Positions 18,338-27,284 of a DNA stretch of 64,000 nt are shown here, piece by piece. Each line of letters starts with the position of its first letter. Within the stretch, counting starts at the first letter, position 1. The stretch is taken from assembly GCF_007676705.1 (NCBI RefSeq), contig NZ_VEBF01000001.1:806001-870000 (forward strand), in the 5' to 3' direction. Below the pieces are notes generated by a model, which did no database searches, was not told where the DNA came from, and saw nothing but the letters and a program-made list of their open reading frames with translations. The translations under genes were made by a program, and so were the position numbers. This DNA comes from Paenibacillus xylanexedens (GTDB lineage: Bacteria > Bacillota > Bacilli > Paenibacillales > Paenibacillaceae).

Positions 18338-18936
18338 TCCAAATGACCTCCTTCTCCGCTGTCTTCTCCACCTGAATGGTAGATTACAAAGTTGCCTTGA
18401 AACACCATTTCCTCACCTACATAAGTGAATACTTCCACTTTGGCTTTGCCCTTTTGACCCGGAATCGATCTCACATAAGCCTTCGCAATACATTTCTCTC
18501 CCAAATGAACCGAACGGACAAAACGAATGTCTGCTGATGCAGTCAACGCGATCTCGTCATTAATGATCGCTACAGCCAAAGAGTTAGCCTGTGCAAAGAC
18601 ATAGTGTCCACGTGCAATGCCTGTTCTTGAAAACACGTGTTCTTCCTTAATCTCAAACAGAGAAATCCCGCTCTTGTCCAGCTGCAAGTCTACAATATCA
18701 CCGATGATCTCATGCAGGGGCAGCGAGCGTACCTGATCATACGAGCGCTCTGCCATCAGTTTCATCCGCTCCCGAAGTTCGGGTATTCCAAGTTCCAGCC
18801 TGTCCAGACGAATCGTCTGAATACTCACCTTCAATTGGCGCGTAAGTTCCTGATCCGTCACAAACGGGTTTTCTTCTATCATTTTGGTTAACTGCTGTTG
18901 CCTCTGTCTCTTCGGTACACGTTCGATGCCTGACAC
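18334..18936 (-). CDS. fapR: Fatty-acid/phospholipid biosynthesis repressor FapR
   Basis: 200 residues. An N-terminal HTH (VSIQTIRLDRLELGIPELRER, about 37-57) precedes a hot-dog fold domain that senses malonyl-CoA (ARGHYVFAQANSLAVAIIN). Malonyl-CoA releases FapR from DNA and so induces the regulon. The start is GTG at 18936: a stop lies six codons upstream in frame and there is no nearer ATG. The ribosome-binding site is poor, a G-run touching the start. Its own operator lies upstream. Confidence 0.95.
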   Translation of the reverse strand: MSGIERVPKRQRQQQLTKMIEENPFVTDQELTRQLKVSIQTIRLDRLELGIPELRERMKLMAERSYDQVRSLPLHEIIGDIVDLQLDKSGISLFEIKEEHVFSRTGIARGHYVFAQANSLAVAIINDEIALTASADIRFVRSVHLGEKCIAKAYVRSIPGQKGKAKVEVFTYVGEEMVFQGNFVIYHSGGEDSGEGGHLE

Positions 18937-19072
18937 CCCCCGCTGTATCGTTTACGGAACCGTCCCATCCGGCCAGTTCAACCATTCTTTCCTGTTGCTT
19001 CTATAGTTGCATCCCTGGTCACCAGGGTCGTTCTCAAACAGATCATGGTTCATTCATATGTAACGTCAAATC

Positions 19073-19089
19073 TTAGAACCTGGTACTAA
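19073..19089 (-). promoter_or_regulatory. FapR operator
   Basis: The palindrome TTAGAACCTGGTACTAA, read TTAGTACCAGGTTCTAA on the coding strand, closely fits the known FapR box (TTAGTACC...GGTACTAA type). It lies just downstream of the probable -35 and in front of fapR. Binding would block the whole fapR-plsX-fab operon and make it autoregulated. Confidence 0.85.
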
Positions 19090-19116
19090 ACTATAGTATA
19101 TCTCATCCCGTGTCAA
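19090..19116 (-). promoter_or_regulatory. Promoter of fapR operon
   Basis: TTGACA on the minus strand (19111-19116) is followed by a poorer -10, either TATAGT at 15 bases or TAGTTT at 17 bases. The FapR box overlaps the -10/start region. The leader to the fapR GTG is about 150 bases and holds no other gene. Confidence 0.65.
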
Positions 19117-19205
19117 AAAGAAAGGCTGGCCTAACAAAAACAATCCACCCATGTGAAGCACGGATTTCATGCCTGCCAACTCACTCTATAGCCACCCTCT
19201 AATCC

Positions 19206-19242
19206 AAAAAAAGTAGCACCTCATCGAAATGAAGTGCTACTT
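19206..19242 (-). terminator. Terminator after rpmF
   Basis: AAGTAGCACCTCAT/ATGAAGTGCTACTT hairpin with a four-base CGAA loop and a T-run on the minus strand. It lies 13 bases beyond the rpmF stop. Confidence 0.9.
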
Positions 19243-19254
19243 AATGTCCAACTA

Positions 19255-19428
19255 TTATTGAGAGATGATCTCTCTTGCTTTGTACGTTCCGCACACTTTG
19301 CACACGTGGTGACTAAGTTTAAGTTCGCCACATTGTTCACATTTCACCATGCCCGGTACAGCCAATTTAAAGTGAGTGCGACGTTTGTCGCGACGCGTCT
19401 TGGACGTTCTCCGTTGAGGTACTGCCAT
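19255..19428 (-). CDS. rpmF: 50S ribosomal protein L32
   Basis: 57 residues starting [17 protein letters not shown], with two zinc-type Cys pairs (CEQC and CKVC). It is therefore the zinc-binding paralogue class. AAGGAGGTG precedes ATG 19428. It follows the yceD-type gene, the widely conserved yceD-rpmF pair. Confidence 0.97.
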   Translation of the reverse strand: MAVPQRRTSKTRRDKRRTHFKLAVPGMVKCEQCGELKLSHHVCKVCGTYKAREIISQ

Positions 19429-19496
19429 TATTCCCACCTCCTTATCAAAATCAACCTTTGCAGGTAGTTGTTACAATGTTCGATTTTCAATCATGC

Positions 19497-20003
19497 TCAT
19501 TTAAAAAAATCCTTGAGCCCTGCAAGCCGCGGATCGATAACCTGGTTATCACAACCGCAGTCACCTTCGTTCAGCTCATGGCCACACTTGGGGCATAACC
19601 CTTTGCATGTATCGCTGCATAGCGGTATAAACGGAAGATCCAGCAGAAAAGCTTCCTCGGCATAACCCTTCAGATCAACGCTATCTCCATCCACATAGAG
19701 CGTATCATCGTCTTCGTGTAAGTCCTCTGGCTGTTTTCCCTGCTTGAATTGCTCATGAAAATCAATATGAAAATGTTCATTGATCGGCTTGAGACAACGG
19801 GAGCACAACATGTCCACTCCTACGGTCAGCTTGCCATGAACATCCACAACGTCACCTTCTCTGAATTCTGCAGATAAATCCGCAGTCAGCGGGGTAACGG
19901 CTGTGATATCTTGTCGGTTAGAAACCAGTTCCTTGATATCCCACTGTTCGTTAAACTTCAGCGGACCATCACTGGTAGCCACTTTGCGAAATGGCATTAA
20001 CAT
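19497..20003 (-). CDS. DUF177/YceD family protein
   Basis: 168 residues. It has the DUF177 core, with a Cys pair CSRC near residue 68 and a C-terminal zinc-like cluster (CSDTCKGLCPKCG, then CGC). The family is linked to 23S rRNA/50S assembly and is almost always upstream of rpmF. The equivalent in B. subtilis is ylbN. The start is ATG 20003 (MLMPFRKVAT) with GGAG eight bases upstream; in-frame codons further up do not look like the family. Confidence 0.9.
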   Translation of the reverse strand: MLMPFRKVATSDGPLKFNEQWDIKELVSNRQDITAVTPLTADLSAEFREGDVVDVHGKLTVGVDMLCSRCLKPINEHFHIDFHEQFKQGKQPEDLHEDDDTLYVDGDSVDLKGYAEEAFLLDLPFIPLCSDTCKGLCPKCGHELNEGDCGCDNQVIDPRLAGLKDFFK

Positions 20004-20164
20004 TTCCATCACTCCAAACGAAACCAATTTCATAATTCGTATCAAACGTATCACGACAGTTATACAGTTCAAGCCTTCTTTTGTAAAGCAGTAAATCCTG
20101 ACTGTATGTATTCTGACGCTTCATCGTTAAAAGTATTATGAAATTGACTTAACAAACAAAAATC

Positions 20165-20194
20165 ATTATACCGATTTTTCAAGACGTTTGTCAA
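20165..20194 (-). promoter_or_regulatory. Sigma-A promoter of yceD-rpmF
   Basis: On the minus strand, TTGACA (20189-20194) and TATAAT (20165-20170) are both consensus hexamers, 18 bases apart. Transcription would begin near 20158, leaving a leader of about 155 bases before the yceD ATG. No recognised L32-binding or riboswitch motif was found in it. Confidence 0.9.
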
Positions 20195-20279
20195 CACTTT
20201 TAACTTTACACCCTTTTTAAAAACACTGACCACACAGCCATTTACTCCATCTGGTCTATTATAGACCCACTTCAAGATA

Positions 20280-20308
20280 AACTACAAGTCGTCATTTTAG
20301 TTGTAGTT
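20280..20308 (+). promoter_or_regulatory. Inverted repeat upstream of hmp
   Basis: AACTACAA and TTGTAGTT, 13 bases apart, lie between the two divergent promoters. There is no T-run after either arm. It may be a second operator, for instance for a nitric-oxide regulator, but no family can be assigned. Confidence 0.35.
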
Positions 20309-20343
20309 CCTTGCAAACACCGGTCACATTTCGTTAACGTTTA

Positions 20344-20387
20344 GTGTGATCTATGTCACACAGACCTTCTTGGCCCCTATCTATACT
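20344..20387 (+). promoter_or_regulatory. hmp promoter with FNR/CRP-type box
   Basis: GTGTGATCTATGTCACAC (20344-20361) contains the TGTGA-N6-TCACA core of Bacillus FNR boxes. A TATACT -10 lies at 20382-20387. If transcription starts near 20394 the box is centred at about -41.5, the class II activator position, and no good -35 is present. This suggests induction of hmp under low oxygen or nitrosative stress. Confidence 0.75.
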
Positions 20388-20466
20388 TGCTATAAACCGA
20401 AGCACGATCAGCTCTATGACCGATTTATTATCAACTATTTCATTATCATATCGGGAGGGAATATTC

Positions 20467-21702
20467 ATGTTAAGCGAACACACAATTACCGTCATTAAAT
20501 CTACAATCCCCGTACTTGAAGTCCACGGCGAAGCGATCACACGCCACTTCTACGAAACGATGTTCACAGCTCATCCGGAACTGCTGAATATTTTCAATCA
20601 TGCAAATCAGAAACAGGGACGGCAGCAAGCCGCCCTCGCCAATATGGTGTACACTGCCGCCCTTCATATCGATAATCTGTCCTCCATCCTGCCTGCCGTC
20701 CGGCAAGTTGCACATAAACATCGCAGCCTGGGTATCGTTCCCGAGCAATATGCGATTGTCGGCACCTATCTGTTACAAGCTATCAAAGACGTTCTTGGAG
20801 ACGCGGCTACCGATGAGATCATCACGGCGTGGGGCGAAGCCTACAATGTCATTGCAGACGCCTTTATCGGGATCGAACAGGACATGTATACAGAAGCGGA
20901 AAACCAAACAGGTGGCTGGGAAGGATTCCGGACATTCAAAGTTGCCAAGAAAGTGCAGGAAAGCGAAGTCATCACGTCCTTTTATCTCGTTCCAGACGAT
21001 GGTAAGCCTATTGCCAGCTATGAACCTGGACAATACATCAGCATCAAAATTCAGCCAGAGGCACAGTCATTTACCCAGATTCGTCAGTATAGCCTTTCAG
21101 ATGCCCCGGGTAAACCATACTATCGCATTTCCGTTAAGCGTGAGCGAGGTGTATTAGAGCGCCCTGACGGAGTTATCTCGACGTATCTACACGATCACAT
21201 TGAAGAAGGCAGTCAGGTGGAACTATCCGCTCCTGCTGGCGACTTCACGCTAAATGCAGAGGATAAACGTCCTGTTGTGCTGCTTAGTGGCGGTGTTGGC
21301 TTAACGCCAATGATCAGTATGTTAAATACGCTGGTTCATTTGAACGAAAACCGTGCAATTACATTTTTGCATGCAAGTCCGAATGGTCAATCTCACGCTT
21401 TCCGTGATCATGTGAACAGCCTGGTCGAAGGTAATCAGGGCGTTCAAGCTTATTATTGCTATACACAACCTGAGGATTCTGATCGTACGAACAGTCATTT
21501 TCATAAGGAAGGTTACATGGATGCGGCTTGGCTTCGCCAAGTCATTGATGAACTGGATTCCACTTATTATCTGTGTGGACCAGTTTCGTTTATGCGGGCG
21601 ATTTATACGGAGCTTCTGGCACTTGGTGTTGCAGCGGACAACATTCATTATGAATTTTTCGGACCCAAAGCTAGTCTTTCTCCCGCGCCGGAGAGTGTCT
21701 AA
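20467..21702 (+). CDS. hmp: Flavohaemoglobin (nitric oxide dioxygenase)
   Basis: 411 residues. The globin domain (1-140) has the proximal His in VAHKHRSLGI. The FAD domain (about 150-260) has RQYSLSDAPG, and the NAD-binding domain has LLSGGVGLTPMISML and YLCGPVSFM. It converts NO and O2 to nitrate using NAD(P)H, and acts in the cytoplasm. ATG 20467 follows GGGAGGG; codons upstream in the same frame overlap the promoter and are not used. It sits alone, inserted between yceD and tmcAL. Confidence 0.96.
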   Translation: MLSEHTITVIKSTIPVLEVHGEAITRHFYETMFTAHPELLNIFNHANQKQGRQQAALANMVYTAALHIDNLSSILPAVRQVAHKHRSLGIVPEQYAIVGTYLLQAIKDVLGDAATDEIITAWGEAYNVIADAFIGIEQDMYTEAENQTGGWEGFRTFKVAKKVQESEVITSFYLVPDDGKPIASYEPGQYISIKIQPEAQSFTQIRQYSLSDAPGKPYYRISVKRERGVLERPDGVISTYLHDHIEEGSQVELSAPAGDFTLNAEDKRPVVLLSGGVGLTPMISMLNTLVHLNENRAITFLHASPNGQSHAFRDHVNSLVEGNQGVQAYYCYTQPEDSDRTNSHFHKEGYMDAAWLRQVIDELDSTYYLCGPVSFMRAIYTELLALGVAADNIHYEFFGPKASLSPAPESV

Positions 21703-21720
21703 GGGTTCTGAATATGCTTG

Positions 21721-21765
21721 AAGGCACGGTCTGACATCTGCTGATGTTGGATTTGTGCCTTTTTT
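21721..21765 (+). terminator. Terminator after hmp
   Basis: AAGGCAC/GTGCCTT outer stem with an inner CATC/GATG pair, followed by a run of T. It is 18 bases past the hmp stop. Confidence 0.8.
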
Positions 21766-21963
21766 CATTGGTCTGACAGTACTCCGTGAGTTGATCTAAT
21801 AGAGGTCATCGCCTATGATGGAATGAAAAGCGTTTTTAGCATTTTGAGTGTGCGTTATACAATATTGACGTAAACTTACCAACCCAACTGGCATTGAAAA
21901 AATATATCTGTAACATCATGCATACATACCCATTCATCTCATTTGAGAGGAGTACGTCTAATC

Positions 21964-23196
21964 ATGAAAGCCGTAGGCGTCATTGTTGAATATAACCCCT
22001 TGCACAACGGGCATGTCTATCATTTGCAGGAAGCTCGGCGGCTAAGCGGGGCAGACGCCGTTGTTGCGGTCATGAGCGGCCCTTTTCTCCAGCGTGGCGA
22101 ACCCGCCATCGTCGGTAAAAGGGCACGCACCGAGATGGCGCTGCACGCAGGCGCCGATCTGGTGCTTGAACTGCCGGTGGCCTACGCGGTCCAACCGGCC
22201 GAGTGGTTCGCCTTCGGTGCGGTATCGCTGCTGCACCGCACCGGCGTTGTGGACTCGCTCTGCTTCGGCAGCGAGTCCGGCGACCTGGACAGCCTGCAGC
22301 GCATTGCGCGCGTGCTGGCTGTGGAGCCCGCAGGGATGCGCGAGGACATCGCGCGCCGCCTGCGGGAAGGCGCCAGCTACCCCGCCGCGTACGCAGGCGC
22401 GGCGGCAGCGCTGGCGCCTGGCGGCGTCGATGCTCACGACGCCGCTGCACTGCTGGAGCAGCCCAACAATTCGCTTGGGCTGCACTACCTGATCGCGCTG
22501 CAACGACTCGGCAGCGCGATCCAGCCCTTTACGGCGGCGCGTACCGGTGCCGCGTATCATGAGGCGACGCCCGGGCCGGGGGCGATCGCCAGTGCAACAG
22601 CCGTGCGCCGCCTGCTGATGGCGGACGGACCCGACGCCGCCGCGCCATACGTGCCGGCGGCAACACTTGCCATTCTGCATCGCGAATGGCAGGAAGGGCG
22701 CGCTCCCATACACTGGGAGCGCTTTGCGCAGCCGCTGTTGCACCTTGCGGCCACCCGCCGTGCCTCCGAGCTGGAACGCATCGCCGAAGTCACGGAAGGC
22801 CTGGAGCATCGGCTGAGCCGTACATTCGCTCAGCTCCCCGAGCCTTCAGTCGAGGCACTCCTGAATGCACTGAAGACCAAACGTTACACACGCACGAAGC
22901 TCCAGCGTATGCTCGCACACCTGCTCTTGAATCACACCAAAGCCGAGTGTTCACCAGAGCAATTGGCTGCTGGCCCCGGATATCTCCGAGTCCTCGGATT
23001 TAATACTCAAGGGCAGAGCCTGCTTAAACAGATGAAGAAGACAGCCTCACTGCCTGTTGTGCTGAAACCGTCGACGTTCACACACAATCAACTGGAACTG
23101 GATATACAAGCTCAGGTAGCGTATGGACTCGCTTGCGAGCATAGTGATACACGCAGGATGTTCAGTGATTACTATGAGTCACCTGTAAGGCTGTAA
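21964..23196 (+). CDS. tmcAL: tRNA(Met) cytidine acetate ligase TmcAL (YlbM)
   Basis: 410 residues. The N-terminal nucleotidyltransferase-like motif GVIVEYNPLHNGH (residues 4-16) and GPFLQRGEPAIVGKRAR match TmcAL, which uses acetate and ATP to form N4-acetylcytidine at the wobble base of elongator tRNA-Met. ATG 21964 has GGAG 11 bases upstream. The centre of the gene (about 22040-22850) is extremely GC-rich, with long Ala/Arg-rich stretches, while both ends resemble the neighbours. The reading frame is intact throughout. Confidence 0.92.
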   Translation: MKAVGVIVEYNPLHNGHVYHLQEARRLSGADAVVAVMSGPFLQRGEPAIVGKRARTEMALHAGADLVLELPVAYAVQPAEWFAFGAVSLLHRTGVVDSLCFGSESGDLDSLQRIARVLAVEPAGMREDIARRLREGASYPAAYAGAAAALAPGGVDAHDAAALLEQPNNSLGLHYLIALQRLGSAIQPFTAARTGAAYHEATPGPGAIASATAVRRLLMADGPDAAAPYVPAATLAILHREWQEGRAPIHWERFAQPLLHLAATRRASELERIAEVTEGLEHRLSRTFAQLPEPSVEALLNALKTKRYTRTKLQRMLAHLLLNHTKAECSPEQLAAGPGYLRVLGFNTQGQSLLKQMKKTASLPVVLKPSTFTHNQLELDIQAQVAYGLACEHSDTRRMFSDYYESPVRL

Positions 23197-23300
23197 ACCA
23201 ATTTTGACCATAGGGCTTCATTTTGCACTTAGGTTTCCCCTCTCACCTCTAAGATCAACCGGATCGTTGATAGCCGAAATACCATACGCAAATATACATG

Positions 23301-23350
23301 AAAAATCCCCTTGCTGCGTGCCGCTCAGGCATATCGCAACAAGGGGATTC
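23301..23350 (-). terminator. Terminator between convergent tmcAL and ylbL
   Basis: AATCCCCTTGCTGCG pairs with CGCAACAAGGGGATT around a long loop. A T-run follows on the minus strand and a TCTCTT tail on the plus. It can serve both genes. Confidence 0.85.
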
Positions 23351-23389
23351 TCTTATTAACATCCTTATTTCTCTATCTTTTGATACTCT

Positions 23390-24430
23390 TCATTCCTTCA
23401 CGGACAAGGTTTTCAGGTAAGCCAGCGCATCATCCACCGTGCTCAGAGGCACAAGTTTCATTTTAGTGCCAATCTGTTCAGCCTTGGCTGCCGCTTCCTT
23501 ATAATTATCCTTCGGCACGAAGAAGATCTCCGCTTCTTTTCGGTCAGCGGCTACAATCTTATGCACTACACCACCAATTGCACCCACCACACCGTCCTTG
23601 GTAATGGTGCCTGTACCCGCAATTCGATGACCCTTGGTCAGATCTCCAGGTGTTAACTGGTTGTAGATCTCCAACGTAAACATCAAGCCGGCAGACGGAC
23701 CACCAACCTGGGTATCGGTGAAAGAGATCTGTTTGTCCGGATCTTCAGCTTTCACCTTCTGAACCGCACCAATCATTACGCCGAGTCCCGGGCGGGTTTC
23801 ACCCGTTTTACTGTCTTTTACCTGAATCAGTTTCACGTCCCGGCTAATGGTCTCTCCACCACGTTCCAGTTGCATTTCGACCGTATCTCCGACCTTTTTA
23901 TCTTTTAACTGGGCAGAAAGCACCGTATTATCCGGCGTAGCAGTACCGTTCACTCCCAGAATAATATCTCCCGGTGCAATATCTCCTTCCGGTTTCGGAT
24001 CTTCGGACAGTCCAAATACAAAGATATGTTCAGGTACAATGGAGTACGCCACACCAGCCTGCTCATAAGCAGCCTCCATTGCGGAGGATTGCGAGTCACT
24101 CATGAACCATACTTGTTCGGCGGAATATTCCGCTTCGCTTTTGCCGCGCAGCCGGTCTTCCTTTTTATCCACTTGAGCATTCCGATTGAACAGAGAGGTT
24201 CCTAGCAAAAACACATTGGCATAGGTTGCCGATACGGTCGTCATCATGAACACACCGCGTTCTTCCTGGTCTCCGCCTTTAACAGTTACCATGGGTTTTA
24301 CTTCGTCTGCACTGCCAGGCATATATATGATATACGGTGTTGGCATGTACACAGCAACATAGACGACCAGAGCCACCACGATCACAAAGATCGAAGCTCT
24401 GAATCCGCCAGATTTCCGAATCCGATTCAT
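23390..24430 (-). CDS. ylbL: Membrane-anchored PDZ/Lon-like serine protease (YlbL/SepM type)
   Basis: 346 residues. An N-terminal membrane anchor (about 11-31) precedes a PDZ domain (about 130-215, with GDIAPGDIILGVNG) and a C-terminal Lon-type protease domain. The catalytic Ser is in GGPSAGLMF, and a Lys in GGVVHKIVAA completes the Ser-Lys dyad. The protease domain should face outside. Relatives mature peptide pheromones (SepM) or clear damage-checkpoint inhibitors (YlbL). ATG 24430 has GGAGG eight bases upstream. Confidence 0.92.
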   Translation of the reverse strand: MNRIRKSGGFRASIFVIVVALVVYVAVYMPTPYIIYMPGSADEVKPMVTVKGGDQEERGVFMMTTVSATYANVFLLGTSLFNRNAQVDKKEDRLRGKSEAEYSAEQVWFMSDSQSSAMEAAYEQAGVAYSIVPEHIFVFGLSEDPKPEGDIAPGDIILGVNGTATPDNTVLSAQLKDKKVGDTVEMQLERGGETISRDVKLIQVKDSKTGETRPGLGVMIGAVQKVKAEDPDKQISFTDTQVGGPSAGLMFTLEIYNQLTPGDLTKGHRIAGTGTITKDGVVGAIGGVVHKIVAADRKEAEIFFVPKDNYKEAAAKAEQIGTKMKLVPLSTVDDALAYLKTLSVKE

Positions 24431-24752
24431 CGCATGAGCCTCCGTTCTTTGTATCTCTATACAAGATGAGCCTGAATTCTACATTATTCCAGCGATCACA
24501 ATACCACCTTTTGAATAATTCCATTCTTCGGTTAGGTTTCACGCTCTTTGTAATGCAAATACTCAGCTCATCTGATTGAATCGTTTATTTCCAAGTCTAA
24601 CACTCTGGTCACCGTGCATACAATGGTACAGGCCGGATAGGCCGCTGTATACCATAGCCTGTCCGGTCAAGGCCGAACCGCCTTCGGGCGTCATTCGGCC
24701 GTCCATAATGATTCAGATGCCGAATCGGCGTTATTTGATATGAGGTGAAACG
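24431..24752. other. Divergent gap between ylbL and ylbJ
   Basis: It holds no gene. It contains a sigma-E-like element for ylbJ (separate entry) and a GC-rich fold-back around 24660-24735 (GCCGAA...TTCGGC with an inner GCC-TTCG-GGC hairpin) in the probable ylbJ leader. No clear sigma-A promoter for ylbL was found. Confidence 0.5.
24617..24624 (+). promoter_or_regulatory. Sigma-E-like -10 element for ylbJ
   Basis: CATACAAT exactly matches the -10 consensus of sporulation sigma-E. The matching -35 (about 24595-24602, GTCTAAC) is weak. The known sigma-E dependence of ylbJ in B. subtilis supports it. The leader to the ATG would be about 120 bases. Confidence 0.5.
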
Positions 24753-26087
24753 ATGACAATACAGAGCGAGGTTAGAGACTCTGGCCCGTTACGAACGATA
24801 CTTCTAAGTACTGGCGCTTTAGCACTGGTCATTGCAGTAGTCGCTTCCCCCAAAGAAGCGTTTGATGCCTCAATTCAAGGTCTGGATATATGGTGGAAAA
24901 TCATCTTTCCTGCCATGCTCCCATTCCTCATGTTATCCCAAATGCTCACTGCGTTTGGCTTCACTCACGCGATTGGCGCCTTACTCGGACCGTTGATGCA
25001 ACGATGGTTCAGACTTCCAGGCAACGCAGGGCTGGCTATTGCTGTTGGCATGTCCGGCGGATTTCCCGCAGGAGCGGATGCGGTATCCCGTTTATTTCAG
25101 GATAGACAAATTACCGCCAAGCAGGCGGTTGTCCTTGCAGCAGCAGCTCATTTTGCCAATCCGATGATGATCATCCTGGTCGTGGGTGCTGCTTTTCTTC
25201 ACCAGCCTGCTGCCGGATATTTCCTCTTAGTCGTTCACTGGATCAGCGGCTGGATTGCTGCCATTCTTGCAGTGCGTCTCCTGCCTGCACCGGGAAAGCG
25301 TAAAGGTCCAGATGGCTCCGCCGTCCAGGCAGAGACCAGCTCTATTGATTCTCAGCCTGTAATTCCTGCAAGTTCCACAAGTCACTCATCCATCCCTCAC
25401 CACACTACGTTGAAACGACGCAATATATGGTCTGAGATGACACTTGCAGCCAGGGAGGCTCATCGTCGTGATGGAAGAGGATTTGGCAAACTTCTGGGTG
25501 ACACCGTATCCCAGGCTGTGCAGACTCTGATGATGACCGGAGGGTACATGATCGGTTTCGCCGTATTTATCCGACTACTCTCCCTTTATCTGACTCCCGG
25601 GTCTTCTGCTGCGCTGTGGCCGGCCTTTTTCGAGCTACATTTGGGTACCTACCATTTGAGCCAAACTTCACTTACACCTGCCCTGCTGATGCCCCTGCTT
25701 GCAGCTGTTCTGGGATGGGGCGGTCTATGCTCCCATCTGCAAGTCTCTGCTGTCCTGAAAACAACTGGACCCGACAGCAAATCCATGTTGTACTTTGCCG
25801 GAGTTCGTCTGACTCATGGGATCATCGCCTTTTTGATCAGTCTGTTCCTCTGGATGCCGTTCAGCCAATACAGCACACAAGCCTGGACCACATTACAGAC
25901 GAATGCAGACCAGGACCTGTCAACACCATTCAGTTGGCTGCTCATACATCATCCAGACAACACATATACAATGAACACCATATGGAGCGCTTTTCCTGCT
26001 GCATGCATGGGTCTAGTGTTACTTCTTGCAGTCATGATTAGTCTATCGGGTCTTACCTTCTGGTTTAACCGCCGGTTTTCTCGCTGA
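24753..26087 (+). CDS. ylbJ: Sporulation integral membrane protein YlbJ
   Basis: 444 residues, about eight hydrophobic helices, with two nucleoside-recognition (Gate) modules. The first has [19 protein letters not shown] and [13 protein letters not shown]; the second begins around residue 245. A hydrophilic Ser/Pro-rich linker (about 185-215) joins the halves. In B. subtilis ylbJ is needed in the mother cell for heat-resistant spores. GAGGTGAAACG precedes the ATG. The last 23 bases overlap the end of convergent coaD. Confidence 0.93.
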   Translation: MTIQSEVRDSGPLRTILLSTGALALVIAVVASPKEAFDASIQGLDIWWKIIFPAMLPFLMLSQMLTAFGFTHAIGALLGPLMQRWFRLPGNAGLAIAVGMSGGFPAGADAVSRLFQDRQITAKQAVVLAAAAHFANPMMIILVVGAAFLHQPAAGYFLLVVHWISGWIAAILAVRLLPAPGKRKGPDGSAVQAETSSIDSQPVIPASSTSHSSIPHHTTLKRRNIWSEMTLAAREAHRRDGRGFGKLLGDTVSQAVQTLMMTGGYMIGFAVFIRLLSLYLTPGSSAALWPAFFELHLGTYHLSQTSLTPALLMPLLAAVLGWGGLCSHLQVSAVLKTTGPDSKSMLYFAGVRLTHGIIAFLISLFLWMPFSQYSTQAWTTLQTNADQDLSTPFSWLLIHHPDNTYTMNTIWSAFPAACMGLVLLLAVMISLSGLTFWFNRRFSR

Positions 26088-26580
26088 TTTTCTGACGTAG
26101 TGCAGCTTCCACTTCAGGTGATACAAGATCTGTTACATCTCCATGATAATGAGCGATTTCTTTCACGATGCTGGAACTTAGATACGAATATTTCGGGTTC
26201 GTCATCATAAATATCGTTTCCGCATCCGGGTTCAACTTGCTGTTGGTCGATGCCAACTGCAACTCATATTCAAAATCAGTTACCGAGCGTATACCGCGGA
26301 CGATGACCTGAGCTTCCTTTTGCCGGACGTAATTGGCCGTCAGATCGCGGAAACTGTCCACCTCGACATTCGGTAGATGACGGGTTACTTCTGTGATCAA
26401 TTCCTTGCGTTCCTCCACCGTAAACAGCGGATTTTTGCTCATATTGTTTAACACAGCCACAATGACGCGATCAAATTGCTTCGACGCCCTGGCGATAATA
26501 TCCAGATGCCCCATCGTCACGGGATCAAAACTTCCAGGATATACGGCGATCCGTTCCTGTCGATGTATCATTTCAGTCAT
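26065..26580 (-). CDS. coaD: Phosphopantetheine adenylyltransferase
   Basis: 171 residues. The nucleotidyltransferase motif [18 protein letters not shown] (TxGH type) and C-terminal [14 protein letters not shown] are diagnostic. It joins ATP and 4'-phosphopantetheine to dephospho-CoA. The ATG at 26580 overlaps the end of rsmD and has GGAGG six bases upstream; a longer in-frame extension lies inside rsmD and is rejected. Its 3' end runs 23 bases into convergent ylbJ. Confidence 0.96.
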   Translation of the reverse strand: MTEMIHRQERIAVYPGSFDPVTMGHLDIIARASKQFDRVIVAVLNNMSKNPLFTVEERKELITEVTRHLPNVEVDSFRDLTANYVRQKEAQVIVRGIRSVTDFEYELQLASTNSKLNPDAETIFMMTNPKYSYLSSSIVKEIAHYHGDVTDLVSPEVEAALRQKISEKTGG

Positions 26581-27181
26581 GAGGAGCCTCCTCTTCCGGT
26601 GTAATGGATTCTCCATCTTCAACTGCTTCAGGCGCATAATAATAGATGGATACTGCCGTCTCCCCATACAAAGCCTTGCGCGTTTGTTCAAACGGGCCGA
26701 ATTGCTCAGGGTAATCGTGTTTGGATTCATATTCAAGCACAATGGTAGCTTCAGGTTCCAGAAGTTCCAGTTCGTGCATGGTCAGCATCAGCTCGTGCCC
26801 GTTCTTCATGCGATATGGCGGGTCGAGAAATACCAGATCGAACGTTGTGCCTCGCTTGGCGAGTGCCTTCAATGCACGACCTGCATCATTACGGTATACA
26901 GCCGCCTGGTCTTCCAGCTTGGTCGCCTTCAGATTCATGCGGATGACTTCAATACTTTTCGATTCCAAATCAACAAAAACAGCCTTGTCCATGCCGCGGC
27001 TCAGCGCCTCAATACCGAGACCCCCACTGCCTGCAAACAGATCCAATGCTGTACCGCCCTCAAAATAAGGACCAACCATGCTAAATAACGCTTCCTTCAC
27101 CTTGTCGGTGGTCGGCCGCGTACCCGTGCCAGGAACAGCCTTCAGCGGTCTGCCTTTCGCACTCCCAGATACCACTCTCAC
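26573..27181 (-). CDS. rsmD: 16S rRNA (guanine-966-N2)-methyltransferase RsmD
   Basis: 202 residues. The SAM motif [18 protein letters not shown] (about 46-63) and catalytic FLDPPYRM (about 120) identify it. The N-terminus [15 protein letters not shown] is typical. It methylates G966 of 16S rRNA. A long acidic C-terminal tail follows the core. It overlaps coaD by eight bases, the common rsmD-coaD pair. Confidence 0.95.
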   Translation of the reverse strand: MRVVSGSAKGRPLKAVPGTGTRPTTDKVKEALFSMVGPYFEGGTALDLFAGSGGLGIEALSRGMDKAVFVDLESKSIEVIRMNLKATKLEDQAAVYRNDAGRALKALAKRGTTFDLVFLDPPYRMKNGHELMLTMHELELLEPEATIVLEYESKHDYPEQFGPFEQTRKALYGETAVSIYYYAPEAVEDGESITPEEEAPHD

Positions 27182-27284
27182 TGACGAGTCACCTTTTCTC
27201 TATGTAAGTTTATTGATACGGCTATCGTACCACACTCGGGTTCAGTTTGAAAAATGCTCGGTCTTCATTTGCCTTGGAAAATTG

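Noticed and set aside
18737-18985. An 82-codon minus-strand frame overlapping the start of fapR.
   Set aside because: It overlaps FapR's HTH coding region in another frame and shows no family motif.
20069-20275. A 68-codon minus-strand frame in the yceD leader.
   Set aside because: It starts upstream of the consensus promoter and spans it, so it would not be translated from that transcript.
22042-22809. A 255-codon minus-strand frame and several other frames inside tmcAL.
   Set aside because: High G+C removes stop codons in every frame. The plus-strand frame carries the recognisable TmcAL motifs.
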